Notes: generated by a model from the letters alone, not told the origin. Positions 7,506-15,430 are shown, counted from the stretch's first letter. The stretch: 23,878 bases of DNA from CAMYLR01 sp041577935 (GCA_041577935.1 JBFGIA010000028.1:1-23878), one strand, 5' to 3'. Translations and numbers: made by a program.

Positions 7506-8088
7506 CTCTCCGCCCCGTCAGTTCCATCACCTGATACTCGGTACCGTCCTCGGTCACCGTGTACATCTCGAAAACGAACGTGTCGGGGTCCGTCCAATGC
7601 GTCACCGACCGCACCGGGACGTCGTCCCGGCTGGTCATGAAGTCGTCGGCGGTGCCCGTCAGCGTCACCGCGTTGGTCACCGGGTCGTGGGGTCCGCGTA
7701 ACACCATCGGTGCCGTCGACATGTTGTCCATCCAGATCGAGACGTACTCTTCTCGATAGTTGTCGTACCCGTCGAGTCCGATGCCGTGAAATGGCCGGCC
7801 CATCATCGAGCCCCGGTGCTCGGATCGCACCCAACGACCATCCAAGATCCACTCGGCGGTCATCGAAGCCTCCATCGTGACCGGCGGCGCTTCGGGCGCG
7901 AACCACATCACGATCGTCTCCTCCCACTCGCCGATTATCGGCTCCATCAGCTTGTGGCTCTCTCCCGGCATCGCGTACTTGTCAAACATCGCGATCTCTT
8001 CCGCGCTCATCTCCTGGGCAGCTGCGGTGCCGGAGACGATCAAAGTCACCAGCAATCCAGCGAACCCAAGCCGTATCTTGCGTTTCAA
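7480..8088 (-). CDS. DUF1579 family exported protein
   Basis: 202-aa protein with a signal peptide (residues 1-24, cleavage after GTAAA) and a DUF1579 domain. Family features seen: PGESHKLMEPIIGEWE, then APEAPPVTMEAS, ILDGRWVRSEHRGSMMGRPFHGIGLDGYDNYREEYVSIWMD-type core (about residues 80-120), and a C-terminal stretch on conversion or emission terms. Proteins of this family are common in environmental bacteria; the biochemical role is not known, though a lipocalin-like beta barrel is expected. The start is TTG at 8088, supported by AAAGGAG six bases upstream. It follows the tandem cupin gene by 33 nt on the same strand and may be its operon partner. Confidence 0.88.
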   Translation of the reverse strand: MKRKIRLGFAGLLVTLIVSGTAAAQEMSAEEIAMFDKYAMPGESHKLMEPIIGEWEETIVMWFAPEAPPVTMEASMTAEWILDGRWVRSEHRGSMMGRPFHGIGLDGYDNYREEYVSIWMDNMSTAPMVLRGPHDPVTNAVTLTGTADDFMTSRDDVPVRSVTHWTDPDTFVFEMYTVTEDGTEYQVMELTGRRVTSAEGME

Positions 8089-8121
8089 CGTGGTCTCCTT
8101 TCTACTCGTTGTTGACCGCTG

Positions 8122-9138
8122 TTATCGCTCTCCCACGTCGTACTCAACCGCATCGCTCAGTCGGAACACGTGGTTCAGCGTACGAACTGTTTCATCCCCT
8201 CCCGGCGCCGACCCGCTCATGATGTACACCTTCTCCGAGTCTGGGTACTCGGCGACATCGGGCTCTTCCATCGTCGAGAGCGTGAAGACCTCGAGCGGCG
8301 CGTCACCGGTATTCTTTATGGCGTGCGCCCCTTCGCGCCCGGTCGGACACACGATCATATCCCCGGGCTGGATATCCCGCGCGCCGCTCATGGTACGCAG
8401 CTCGCCATAACCCGATCGAATCCAGAACAACTCCTCGTTTACGTGGTGAAAGTGAAACGGCCACATCCGGTCACCGGCAGCCAAGCGGTACAGACTGTAA
8501 CCCAGCGATACGGCGCCGACGGCTCGGCCGAGACGCTTTCGGTCGCCGCGAAACGGCCCCTCCTCGTACGACTCCCACGACATCGCGTCGATCGACACGA
8601 TGCTCGGGTGCGGCGTCTGCGCAGTCACCGCGTCCGGGAGCGGCTCGTCGACTGGCTCGCCCTCGAAGTACTCCTCAACGACCCGACCGTCGCGAACCAA
8701 GAGCTTGGTCTTCGACGGCTCGGCGGCCAAATCGTCGACCCAGTACATACTTTTCTCCGAGTCAGGGTAGACGACCATGTCTCGGCTCGACATCGTCGAG
8801 GCCAGCAAGAGATTGGCGGGCCGATCGGTGCGGTTGAGAAGCTGATGCGCGCTATCGCTGCCGGGTGGCAACGCGACTGCGTCGCCCGCGCTCAGCTGAT
8901 ACTCCTGATCGTTGAGACGGATCGAAGGTCCACCTCCCAACACGACGACCACCTCCTCGAGGACCAGGTGGTAGTGGTACGGCACGTTCGCCTTGCCCGG
9001 CGGTAAAACCCACATTCCACAACCGAGCTTCTTCCCGCCAAGCGGTCGCGACACGTCTCCCCACTCGGCCCCGAACCGGACACCGGCTCCAAATTCTCGG
9101 AGCGATAGCTCCGCCAGGTTGGCTACCGCTACAGCCAT
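8122..9138 (-). CDS. tandem cupin (bicupin) protein
   Basis: 338-aa protein with two cupin_2 domains (about residues 40-115 and 205-285). The metal-binding motif is seen twice: YHYHLVLEEVVVVLGG and PFHFHHVNEELFWIRSG, each supplying two His and a Glu. The domains look like an internal duplication, since each is followed by a similar tail: SRDMVVYPDSEKSMYW and EPDVAEYPDSEKVYIM. The sequence in GDMIVCPTGREGAHAI gives the fourth ligand His of the second cupin. No signal peptide is seen. Cupins of this type can be dioxygenases, isomerases or binding proteins, and nothing here fixes which. The ATG at 9138 is 17 nt from the divergent small gene. Confidence 0.88.
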   Translation of the reverse strand: MAVAVANLAELSLREFGAGVRFGAEWGDVSRPLGGKKLGCGMWVLPPGKANVPYHYHLVLEEVVVVLGGGPSIRLNDQEYQLSAGDAVALPPGSDSAHQLLNRTDRPANLLLASTMSSRDMVVYPDSEKSMYWVDDLAAEPSKTKLLVRDGRVVEEYFEGEPVDEPLPDAVTAQTPHPSIVSIDAMSWESYEEGPFRGDRKRLGRAVGAVSLGYSLYRLAAGDRMWPFHFHHVNEELFWIRSGYGELRTMSGARDIQPGDMIVCPTGREGAHAIKNTGDAPLEVFTLSTMEEPDVAEYPDSEKVYIMSGSAPGGDETVRTLNHVFRLSDAVEYDVGER

Positions 9139-9155
9139 CGGATACCTTGCTCCAC

Positions 9156-9386
9156 ATGCCCGACCAAATCGAGATCGAACGCGCGATCGATGCTGTCTTC
9201 GCGGCCGACGATTTGCAAGAGGCCGGCTTGCGTCAGCGCCGTGCGCTCAAGCTGCTCGACCAGGGTGTTTGGGAAGGCATCGTGACGCCATTCTACCAAG
9301 CGCGCGCAGAGCAGCGAATCAACAGTCACATTCGGGCCCTCTGGGACACTGTGACATTGGAGCGCTTGACTAACCCCAAGCGGTAG
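9156..9386 (+). CDS. small hypothetical protein (76 aa)
   Basis: I do not recognise this protein. It is predicted to be mostly helical and charged, with no membrane segment or signal peptide; the motif VWEGIVTPFYQARAEQRINSHI is its most distinctive part. Codon third positions are GC-rich, as in the neighbours, which supports a real gene over chance. The ATG at 9156 is preferred to a TTG at 9147. Its stop codon (9384-9386) directly abuts the stop codon of the convergent amidohydrolase remnant at 9387, so there is no intergenic DNA. An antisense frame at 9129-9329 is possible but less convincing. Confidence 0.55.
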   Translation: MPDQIEIERAIDAVFAADDLQEAGLRQRRALKLLDQGVWEGIVTPFYQARAEQRINSHIRALWDTVTLERLTNPKR

Positions 9387-9834
9387 TCACTCGCCCCCGC
9401 CCGACGGTACTTCGTACACGACTTCACCACCAATCACCGTACGCAACACCTCCACACGCCACAATCTCATCAGCGCTCGACGTCCCCCGCAGATCCAACA
9501 CCCGCAGCGCAAACCCCAACCCGATCACGTGAGCGTGCGCGTCGATGAGTCCTGGGATGATCACACCACCACCGAGATCCTCGACTTTCGTTTCCGAGCC
9601 TCGAAAAATTCCGATCTCGTCGGCTGTCCCAACCGCTACGATCCGGCCGCTGGAGATCGCCATCGCTTCGGCCCGTGGGACCTCCGGGTCCATGGTGTAG
9701 ATCAAACCGTTGGTCACGATCTGATCCGCTGGCTCTTGGGCCTTCGCAGTCGTCACGGCCATCATCACGACGCAGATCGTCAAGGCCCAAGCGAGCGACC
9801 AAATTTGATCCACGCTTCGGGATGGAACGTGCAT
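9387..9834 (-). pseudogene. amidohydrolase (YtcJ-like) with internal deletion
   Basis: Remnant of a metal-dependent amidohydrolase. The N-terminal part (ATG at 9834, GGAG just upstream) has a signal peptide ending TTAKA, then ADQIVTNGLIYTMDPE, AISSGRIVAVGT, and GLIDAHAHV with the metal-binding HxH, then about 25 further residues. At about 9455-9480 the protein changes abruptly. In another frame, the next 20 or so codons read VLRTVIGGEVVYE and end at TGA 9387-9389, which is what the C terminus of the same family looks like. So the catalytic middle (several hundred residues, compared with a usual 500-600 aa) is missing and the two ends are out of frame with each other. In the original frame, translation runs on to a stop at 9424. 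Deletion in the genome or in assembly are both possible. Confidence 0.75.
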
Positions 9835-9957
9835 GTGAGCTCCGGGGTCTTCGAGAATCGACTCGCCCAACGCAGAGTACCATGCACCGGGCACGATGAA
9901 TACCTTGGCGCCGCGACCGATCACACCACCGAGCCAGTGCCGAACTTATGAGGGGCC

Positions 9958-10593
9958 ATGCAGGAACGCATTCTAGAGCTCGTCGTCCCGTTTCTTGACC
10001 AATACGGATACCTGACGCTGTTTCTCGTGACGTTTCTCGAGACGAGCGCCTTTCTCGGACTGATCGCCCCGGGCGAGACGGTGATCGTGCTGTCCGGCTT
10101 CTATGCGTTTCGCGGCGTGCTCGATCCGTGGGCGGTTGGGTTGATCGCTATTGTCGGCGCGTTTACTGGTGACCAGGTCGGTTACTTGCTCGGTCGCACT
10201 TATGGTCACCAGGTGATCATCCGATTTGGCAGGTACTTCTTCTTCGACGCGAAGCGCTTACGCGCCACCGAGCACTTTTACAATCATCACGGTGGCAAGA
10301 CGGTTTTCATCGGGCGCTTCATGTCGATCCTCCGATCGTTTGGACCGGTGGTCGCTGGAATCAGCCACATGTCGTACTGGAAGTTCCTGCCGTGGAGCGC
10401 GCTGTCGTGTATCGTTTGGGGAACGACGTTTACGTTGGCTGGCTACTTCTTTGGCGCGTCGTGGGACATCATCGAGCGCTATCTCGGTTGGGGGGGCACA
10501 GTCGCGTTCGTGTTCGGCATTGGACTGGTGATCTGGCTCCTCCACCGCAAGCGCGAGCACGAACTGGAAGAGGAGTATGGGCAAGACGAGTAA
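9958..10593 (+). CDS. DedA family membrane protein
   Basis: 211-aa integral inner-membrane protein of the DedA/SNARE-associated (VTT domain) family. Members are thought to move phospholipids or undecaprenyl phosphate across the membrane and affect envelope integrity. Seen: the family signature FLETSAFLGLIAPGETVIVLSGF (about residues 26-49), then GDQVGYLLGRTYG, then GRFMSILRSFGPVVAGISHMSYWKF with the conserved GRF and G-G residues, plus several hydrophobic helices and a charged C-terminal tail. ATG at 9958 is preceded by AGGGG. The stop overlaps the start of the peptide-binding protein gene by 17 nt, so the two are probably co-transcribed. Confidence 0.93.
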   Translation: MQERILELVVPFLDQYGYLTLFLVTFLETSAFLGLIAPGETVIVLSGFYAFRGVLDPWAVGLIAIVGAFTGDQVGYLLGRTYGHQVIIRFGRYFFFDAKRLRATEHFYNHHGGKTVFIGRFMSILRSFGPVVAGISHMSYWKFLPWSALSCIVWGTTFTLAGYFFGASWDIIERYLGWGGTVAFVFGIGLVIWLLHRKREHELEEEYGQDE

Positions 10594-12163
10594 CATCGCG
10601 CTCGCGATGAGCAGTTTAATCATGGCTGCCTGTGGCGCCGGCGGGCCACAATCCAGCGTCGTCGACCGCAACGTGCTGCGGCTTTACCTCGAATCCGATC
10701 CGGCGAGCCTGGATCCGATTCAGGCGGTCGACGTCTACCGTGGCCGGATGGTCGTCTACCTGTACGACGGCTTGGTGCAATACGCCAACGACGAGATTCA
10801 ACCCAACCTAGCGTCGGAGTGGGAAGTCTCGGACGACGGGACCCGCTACCGGTTCACGCTCCGCGATGACGTCGTCTTTCACAACGGCCGTCGGCTCACC
10901 GCTGCGGATGTCAAGTACTCGTTTGAGCGCGCGCTGAGACCCGAAAACACAAGCCCGTTGACCTGGGTGTTCGAGTTCATCGTCGGCGCCAAGGAGATGC
11001 TCAGCGGCGAAGCCACGACGCTGACCGGTGTACGCGCGATCGGAAGCGACCGGGTCGAGATTCGGCTGACGCAGCCATTCGCGCCGTTTCTCTCGCTGCT
11101 CGCGATGCCGGCGGCTCACGTCGTGCCCCGCGAAGAGGTCGAAAGCAAGAGTGATGGCTTCTCGGAAGCCCCGGTCGGAACTGGGCCTTGGGTGTTCGAG
11201 TCGTGGGCCCACGACGACGTCATTCGATTGACCGCGAACACGCGCTACCACGGCGGCCGGCCGAAAGCTGACGGGATGGAAATCCGAATCATCCCCGAGA
11301 CGACCACCATCATCGCTGAGTTTGAACGCGGCAATCTCGACTGGGCCGATCTGAACGAGTTCCCCAAGCCCGAGTACGACCGGTTTGCCACCAACCCGGG
11401 CTGGGAAGCATACATCCACACGCGACCCGCGTTGATCACGTATTACCTGGCGCTGAACAACGACAAGGAGAAGTTCAGCGACCCTCGAGTTCGGCGAGCC
11501 CTCAACCACGCCATCGACGTTACCGGGATCGCCGAAGCGATCTACCCGTCGGAGATGGTACGATCGCACGGCCCGATCCCACCTGGCCTGCCAGGTTTCC
11601 GGGAGAACGGGCAGCCGTACCGCTACGACCCCGACCAGGCCAGGAAGATGCTGGCCGAGGCCGGCGCGACCGATCTCTCCTTTGATGTCTTCTTTCGAAC
11701 GCTCGCTCTGAACCAGCGATTTCTCGAGGCGGTGCAGGCCAACCTGACTGAGGTCGGAGTCTCGATGAACCTTCGTCAGCGCGATTGGACCGCCGTCCGT
11801 CAAGCGATGGAGCAGGGCGAGCTCGACGCCTACCTCGCCAACTGGTATGCCGACTACCCTGACGCCGAGAATTTCCTCTACCCGCTCTTTTACAGCCAGA
11901 TGGCCGGCGCCGGGGGAAACGCGGCATTCTTCTCGAACACCACCGTCGATTCGCTGATTCTGACCGCTCGAGCCACCCTAGACGAAACCCAGAGACTGTC
12001 GATGTACGCCCAGGCCGATTCGGTGATCCAGGCCGAAGCGCCGTGGATCTTCACCGTGCATCCGGTGGACGCCGACATCGTGCAGCCATGGGTCGACGGG
12101 TACCGGATTCCGCAAGTATTCTACGGTATCAAATGGATCAACGTAGGCTTGAGAAGCGAATGA
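10577..12163 (+). CDS. peptide ABC transporter substrate-binding lipoprotein (SBP_bac_5)
   Basis: 528-aa extracytoplasmic binding protein for peptides or similar solutes. The N terminus has a lipobox ending IMAAC (Cys19), so it is a lipoprotein. Family features seen: LESDPASLDPIQAVD, YLYDGLVQY, LASEWEVSDDGTRYRFTLRDDVVFHNGR (the SBP_bac_5 signature, about residues 79-106), TAADVKYSFER, GTGPWVFESW and DPRVRRALNHAIDV. Full length for family 5. It overlaps the dedA gene at its start, and a methyltransferase follows 1 nt later. No permease or ATPase adjoins it; dipeptide permease genes lie 9.4 kb to the right on the same strand and may be partners. The ligand is unknown. Confidence 0.92.
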   Translation: MGKTSNIALAMSSLIMAACGAGGPQSSVVDRNVLRLYLESDPASLDPIQAVDVYRGRMVVYLYDGLVQYANDEIQPNLASEWEVSDDGTRYRFTLRDDVVFHNGRRLTAADVKYSFERALRPENTSPLTWVFEFIVGAKEMLSGEATTLTGVRAIGSDRVEIRLTQPFAPFLSLLAMPAAHVVPREEVESKSDGFSEAPVGTGPWVFESWAHDDVIRLTANTRYHGGRPKADGMEIRIIPETTTIIAEFERGNLDWADLNEFPKPEYDRFATNPGWEAYIHTRPALITYYLALNNDKEKFSDPRVRRALNHAIDVTGIAEAIYPSEMVRSHGPIPPGLPGFRENGQPYRYDPDQARKMLAEAGATDLSFDVFFRTLALNQRFLEAVQANLTEVGVSMNLRQRDWTAVRQAMEQGELDAYLANWYADYPDAENFLYPLFYSQMAGAGGNAAFFSNTTVDSLILTARATLDETQRLSMYAQADSVIQAEAPWIFTVHPVDADIVQPWVDGYRIPQVFYGIKWINVGLRSE

Positions 12164-12164
12164 C

Positions 12165-12728
12165 ATGAGCCGCCCATGCCCAGCCCGGTTTTGGTGGGTC
12201 CTCGACAACCCCTTGCGGCGCATCGTCGAGGATCCGGCCAAGATGGTAGGGTTGCTGGGCCTATCGCCCGATTCGCGTGTGCTGGAGGTGGGTCCGGGGC
12301 CAGGGTTCTTCAGCGCTGAGATCGCCAAGCGGACCGGGAACAACCGGCTTCAAGCGGTCGACATCCAACGCCGGATGTTGGTCAGGGCCCGCCATAAGCT
12401 GCGCACCCAGTTTCTCTGGAACGTCGACTACGTACAGGCGAACGCGATGGCGCTCCCGTACGCCGATCGATCGTTTGACGGCGCCTTGCTCGTGACGGTA
12501 CTGGGTGAAGTCCCGAACCGAGCGTTTTGTCTACGCGAGATCTGGCGCGTTCTGAAGCCTGGCGGTTTGCTGGTTGTCGGCGAGATGCGCATCGATCCCG
12601 ACTTTGTCACGCAGCCCGTGCTTCACGAGCTAACTCGTCGCGAGCGGTTCGACTTTGACTACGGCGCTCGTAGCCTCTGGGGGTACACCGATCGATTCCG
12701 GAAGCCCGAGGTCACCGACCTGGCGTAG
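12165..12728 (+). CDS. class I SAM-dependent methyltransferase
   Basis: 187-aa methyltransferase. Motif I RVLEVGPGPGFFSAEIAKRTG-type loop (about residues 38-58) binds S-adenosylmethionine; the acidic end of the next strand is AVDIQ; VQANAMALPYADRSFDGALLV is the motif II region; and LKPGGLLVVGEM is the typical UbiE/methyltransferase-11 segment. The substrate is not evident. The ATG starts 1 nt after the stop of the peptide-binding protein, so it is read as the last gene of the dedA operon. Its 3' end overlaps the convergent membrane protein gene by 17 nt, so transcripts from the two sides must overlap. Confidence 0.88.
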   Translation: MSRPCPARFWWVLDNPLRRIVEDPAKMVGLLGLSPDSRVLEVGPGPGFFSAEIAKRTGNNRLQAVDIQRRMLVRARHKLRTQFLWNVDYVQANAMALPYADRSFDGALLVTVLGEVPNRAFCLREIWRVLKPGGLLVVGEMRIDPDFVTQPVLHELTRRERFDFDYGARSLWGYTDRFRKPEVTDLA

Positions 12729-13323
12729 GTACGATCTCCCGTCCTTGCTTGCCGAGCCGCCGCTGTCTGATGGCGACGACGGCACAACTCATCGCACCGC
12801 CGAGCAGAAACCAGCTACCCGTCAGCAAGAACCAGATAAGAAAAAACGCCGCAGCCATCCACATCCCGGCGGCCGAGATCTCGAGGCTCAGCCAGCGGTC
12901 GAACCTGACGTTGCCCGTTATGCCTCGGCCGCCGATCGCGTGGCGGAATAGCACCAGGTTTTGAGTGTGCCGAACGTGGATAGGGCCCTGTAGGCACACG
13001 AAAGCCCCAAGCGCGAAGAAGTAGGCTTCGACCGGGAACGGCGACTCCCAGCTCACGCTCAGAATCCAGACCCCGACGAGCAACGCAGTCGTCAGAACCA
13101 TCGTCAAAAAGAGTCTCGGACTCAGCAACCGCAGAGAGTCGACATCCGCCTCGTAGGTCGGATTGAGCTCATAGCTACCCTCAACCTCCATGTGGTCCTT
13201 GCCACCGGCGTGGTACAGACGCGCCGAACGGATGGTGAGGTAATAGTCCGAGACAAATACGACTACCGTCGCCAAAGGTCCGAGCCACCAGTGCTCGATC
13301 AACGTCAATTCCAGAGTCGTCAC
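12712..13323 (-). CDS. hypothetical multi-pass membrane protein
   Basis: I do not recognise this 203-aa protein. Four or five hydrophobic segments are visible: near the N terminus (LGPLATVVVFVSDYYL), LFLTMVLTTALLVGVWIL, AYFFALGAFVCLQG, then two in the last third (ISAAGMWMAAAFFLIWFLLTG and WFLLGGAMSCAVVAI). A charged loop after the first helix contains ELNPTYEADVD, and a later one has HVRHTQNLVLFRHAI with several His. Its ATG overlaps the stop of the upstream gene by 4 nt (ATGA), so it is probably the last gene of the leftward respiratory operon headed by the cytochrome b fusion. A role in that system is inference from position only. Confidence 0.75.
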   Translation of the reverse strand: MTTLELTLIEHWWLGPLATVVVFVSDYYLTIRSARLYHAGGKDHMEVEGSYELNPTYEADVDSLRLLSPRLFLTMVLTTALLVGVWILSVSWESPFPVEAYFFALGAFVCLQGPIHVRHTQNLVLFRHAIGGRGITGNVRFDRWLSLEISAAGMWMAAAFFLIWFLLTGSWFLLGGAMSCAVVAIRQRRLGKQGREIVPTPGR

Positions 13324-13826
13324 GGGTCAGCGCGCCGGCGCACGTCGAACGCGCTGCCACCGGAATCTCGCGTGACCAACACGACCTCACGCGTCGCCAA
13401 CTCGATCTCCTGGTTGAGTCGCAGTGGCTGTTGGTCGCTGCCCACAGCGCCGAACTCCACGAACAGTGCGTGTCTGCCTGGCCGCACGCTCACCTCGCGA
13501 TAGACGTAAAGCGGTCGGTCGCCTCGCGCTCCAGCTCCCGACAGCGTGTCGTGAACGACAACCTGCCCATCAAGCTGCACGCGCAGCGCAAACGGGCTCA
13601 CGCGTCGCTCACAAGTTTCGGTCTGCCGCATGTGAGCGGGTATCCCGGCCTGTTCCTCGTCGGTCAGCGGACGACACTCCTCAACCCGTTCGGCCGCCCG
13701 CCACGAGAAACGAATAATCGCGTCGTCACCGGGCTCGATCTCGTACGGTGCGCGCGACAAGGCGGCCAGTACGACACCGGCAAACAGTGTGAACCCGACC
13801 GCCGATGCGACCCGTGCGAACTTCAT
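13320..13826 (-). CDS. hypothetical membrane-anchored protein in respiratory operon
   Basis: I do not recognise this 168-aa protein. One N-terminal hydrophobic helix (about residues 8-25, VGFTLFAGVVLAAL) would place the rest in the periplasm. The soluble part looks beta-rich, with GDDAIIRFSW, two cysteines in ECRPL and TCERRV that could pair, and VSVRPGRHALFVEF near the end. The start chosen is the ATG at 13826, which overlaps the cytochrome b fusion stop as ATGA; a longer frame to 13853 would enter that gene further. The gene after it also overlaps by 4 nt, so the three genes form one coupled operon. Confidence 0.75.
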   Translation of the reverse strand: MKFARVASAVGFTLFAGVVLAALSRAPYEIEPGDDAIIRFSWRAAERVEECRPLTDEEQAGIPAHMRQTETCERRVSPFALRVQLDGQVVVHDTLSGAGARGDRPLYVYREVSVRPGRHALFVEFGAVGSDQQPLRLNQEIELATREVVLVTRDSGGSAFDVRRRADP

Positions 13827-15388
13827 GGCACCGTCTCCTCTTCGACTTCGCATTCCCGTATAAGATCGTCATTCCCAGATTCGATCCCTACAGTCAGATT
13901 GGCGATGGCGTCGCGAACGAGCGCTACCTCTTCCACAACGCGATGAGACTCCCCGGCCGCGACGTACGCCAGCCGAACGCGACGCCGATCGACACGCGGC
14001 TGCAGCTCGGCTTCGCGATCTCGGAACATCCGCTCCTCGAGCCAAATTGGACCTTCTCGGTTCCAACAATCGCGTGGCGGGCATGCCAAGACGACCACTG
14101 CGTTCGCGCCTGCACGGAGGAAGAACTCGACGACCGAAGTATGCATGTTGCCCGCGCACGAGACACGATGAATCGTCGTTCCGTCCAACCGCTCTAGACC
14201 CCGAATCCTGCCCGCCCCGCGATCACAGGCGACCAACACGACATCTGCCGTGCCCAGCGACACCTCGGTTATCGAGTCTCGCAACCGCGCGAGTTGATCC
14301 CGTCCCGTTCGACCCGGCGGTCCGACGCCCATCGGCGCGCATGAGCCCGCGCAGATGCCGCAAGACACGCACAGTGCGGGATCGACACGTGCGAACAGCT
14401 CCGAGCGGTTGTCCTCTCGCTGGAGCATCGCGATCGCTTCGTACGGGCAATCGAGCGAGCATTGCTCACAACCGGTGCAGTACTGCTCCTCGACGACCGA
14501 CGGCGCGGGTCGTCTCGTTACCGGCGGCTTTGTCCATAGCGGTACGAACACCACCGGGATCGCGATCGCCACCAGCGCGACCAGCGCGACCGCCGGGGGC
14601 AAGCCACGGGTCAGCGGAAACCAGAACACGTAGAACCAGTCGACTGGAACTCGACCCGGAAGCTCGAGCAGCTCGGCGCGCGGGCCGGATGCGACCGGCC
14701 ATACCACCGCGAGCGCGAACAGCAGTGCGGTCACTCCGTACGTCAGCTTGCGGGGCGGAATGAGCGTCGGCCGAGCGAGCCTCGACACATGCAGCCACAG
14801 CGCCGCACCGATCCCCACGGGTAGCACGATGTGAAGAAAGAGATTGAGAAAGAAGAACGCGCTCGGCACCGGCGCCTCGCCCACAAAAGTGCGTGAGATC
14901 GGCTCGGCGAAGATCGGCAGCGCGTCGAGCAGCCGTGCACCTTCAACCGCCAACGCCTGCCCCTGCTGATCCCAGACCATGACGTAGCCGGTCCAGCCGC
15001 AGATGAAGAGGAGTCCGAGCAGCGTGACTCCGGAGACCCAGGCCAAGGTGCGTGGACCCCAACTTCTGCCCTGAGCGAACATGCGGAGCGCATGCACGAC
15101 GACCGCCACAATGGCGCCATCCGATGCGTATCGGTGGAGCCCGCGAATCCAGCGCCCCACCCAAACCTGAGACGTGATCCTCTCGACCGACTCGAAAGGC
15201 GTCCCGATCCGATAAAAGATGACCAGATAGAGTCCGGTAACGGTTATGACCGCGAGCAGGACGACGGCGATCGCGCCGCTTTGGTAGAGCGGGTTGTAGC
15301 GCCAGCCATAGAGGCGATTCATGGCGGCGTCGAGGCGTGAGAGCACCCCGAGGATGAACCGCTCGAGTCGACGTGCGAGGGGTTGCAT
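13823..15388 (-). CDS. cytochrome b / 2x[4Fe-4S] ferredoxin / MvhD(FlpD)-like fusion protein
   Basis: 521-aa three-part fusion. Residues 1-285 are a diheme cytochrome b of the bc1/b6 type: His pairs H85/H99 and H186/H200, each 14 apart on two helices, and PVDWF near 248-252 in the place of the quinol-site PEWY motif. Residues 304-315 (CTGCEQCSLDCP) and 340-350 (CVSCGICAGSC) are two [4Fe-4S] motifs. Residues 382-497 resemble the MvhD/FlpD domain of hydrogenase and heterodisulfide reductase complexes, keeping the cysteines of RVSCAG and ACPPRDC but not the second Cys of the first cluster. The ATG at 15388 is chosen because the cytochrome b N terminus begins there; it has no Shine-Dalgarno sequence. 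It probably links quinol to soluble low-potential carriers or to the oxidase-like complex encoded divergently; direction of electron flow is unknown. Confidence 0.88.
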   Translation of the reverse strand: MQPLARRLERFILGVLSRLDAAMNRLYGWRYNPLYQSGAIAVVLLAVITVTGLYLVIFYRIGTPFESVERITSQVWVGRWIRGLHRYASDGAIVAVVVHALRMFAQGRSWGPRTLAWVSGVTLLGLLFICGWTGYVMVWDQQGQALAVEGARLLDALPIFAEPISRTFVGEAPVPSAFFFLNLFLHIVLPVGIGAALWLHVSRLARPTLIPPRKLTYGVTALLFALAVVWPVASGPRAELLELPGRVPVDWFYVFWFPLTRGLPPAVALVALVAIAIPVVFVPLWTKPPVTRRPAPSVVEEQYCTGCEQCSLDCPYEAIAMLQREDNRSELFARVDPALCVSCGICAGSCAPMGVGPPGRTGRDQLARLRDSITEVSLGTADVVLVACDRGAGRIRGLERLDGTTIHRVSCAGNMHTSVVEFFLRAGANAVVVLACPPRDCWNREGPIWLEERMFRDREAELQPRVDRRRVRLAYVAAGESHRVVEEVALVRDAIANLTVGIESGNDDLIRECEVEEETVP

Positions 15389-15430
15389 CGGCGCGAAGAT
15401 ATACGATATAATCATGGTTAAATCAAGAAT
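15383..15430. promoter_or_regulatory. overlapping divergent promoters with candidate Rrf2 operator
   Basis: The 42-nt gap between divergent ATGs (15388 and 15431) is AT-rich. Rightward: TATAAT at 15407-15412, a perfect -10, with TTGCAT at 15383-15388 at 18 nt spacing. Leftward: TTGATT (complement of 15421-15426) and TATATC (complement of 15398-15403), 17 nt apart, with a start near 15391 that would make the cytochrome b mRNA almost leaderless. Between them is the near-palindrome AATCATGGTT (15411-15420) and an ATAT-N3-ATAT dyad. The two promoters overlap, so one bound Rrf2 protein could control both operons. Confidence 0.55.

Noticed and set aside
8170..9006. 278-aa plus-strand frame opposite the bicupin gene
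   Set aside because: Arg/His/Val-rich shadow of the bicupin codons; no domain and no ribosome binding site.
9835..9924. N-terminal extension of the amidohydrolase remnant to 9924
   Set aside because: The residues before the ATG at 9834 do not look like a signal peptide, while the later start has GGAG upstream and a good signal sequence.
10808..11803. 331-aa antisense frame opposite the peptide-binding protein
   Set aside because: No recognisable domain, and the opposite strand has a full-length family 5 binding protein with all motifs.
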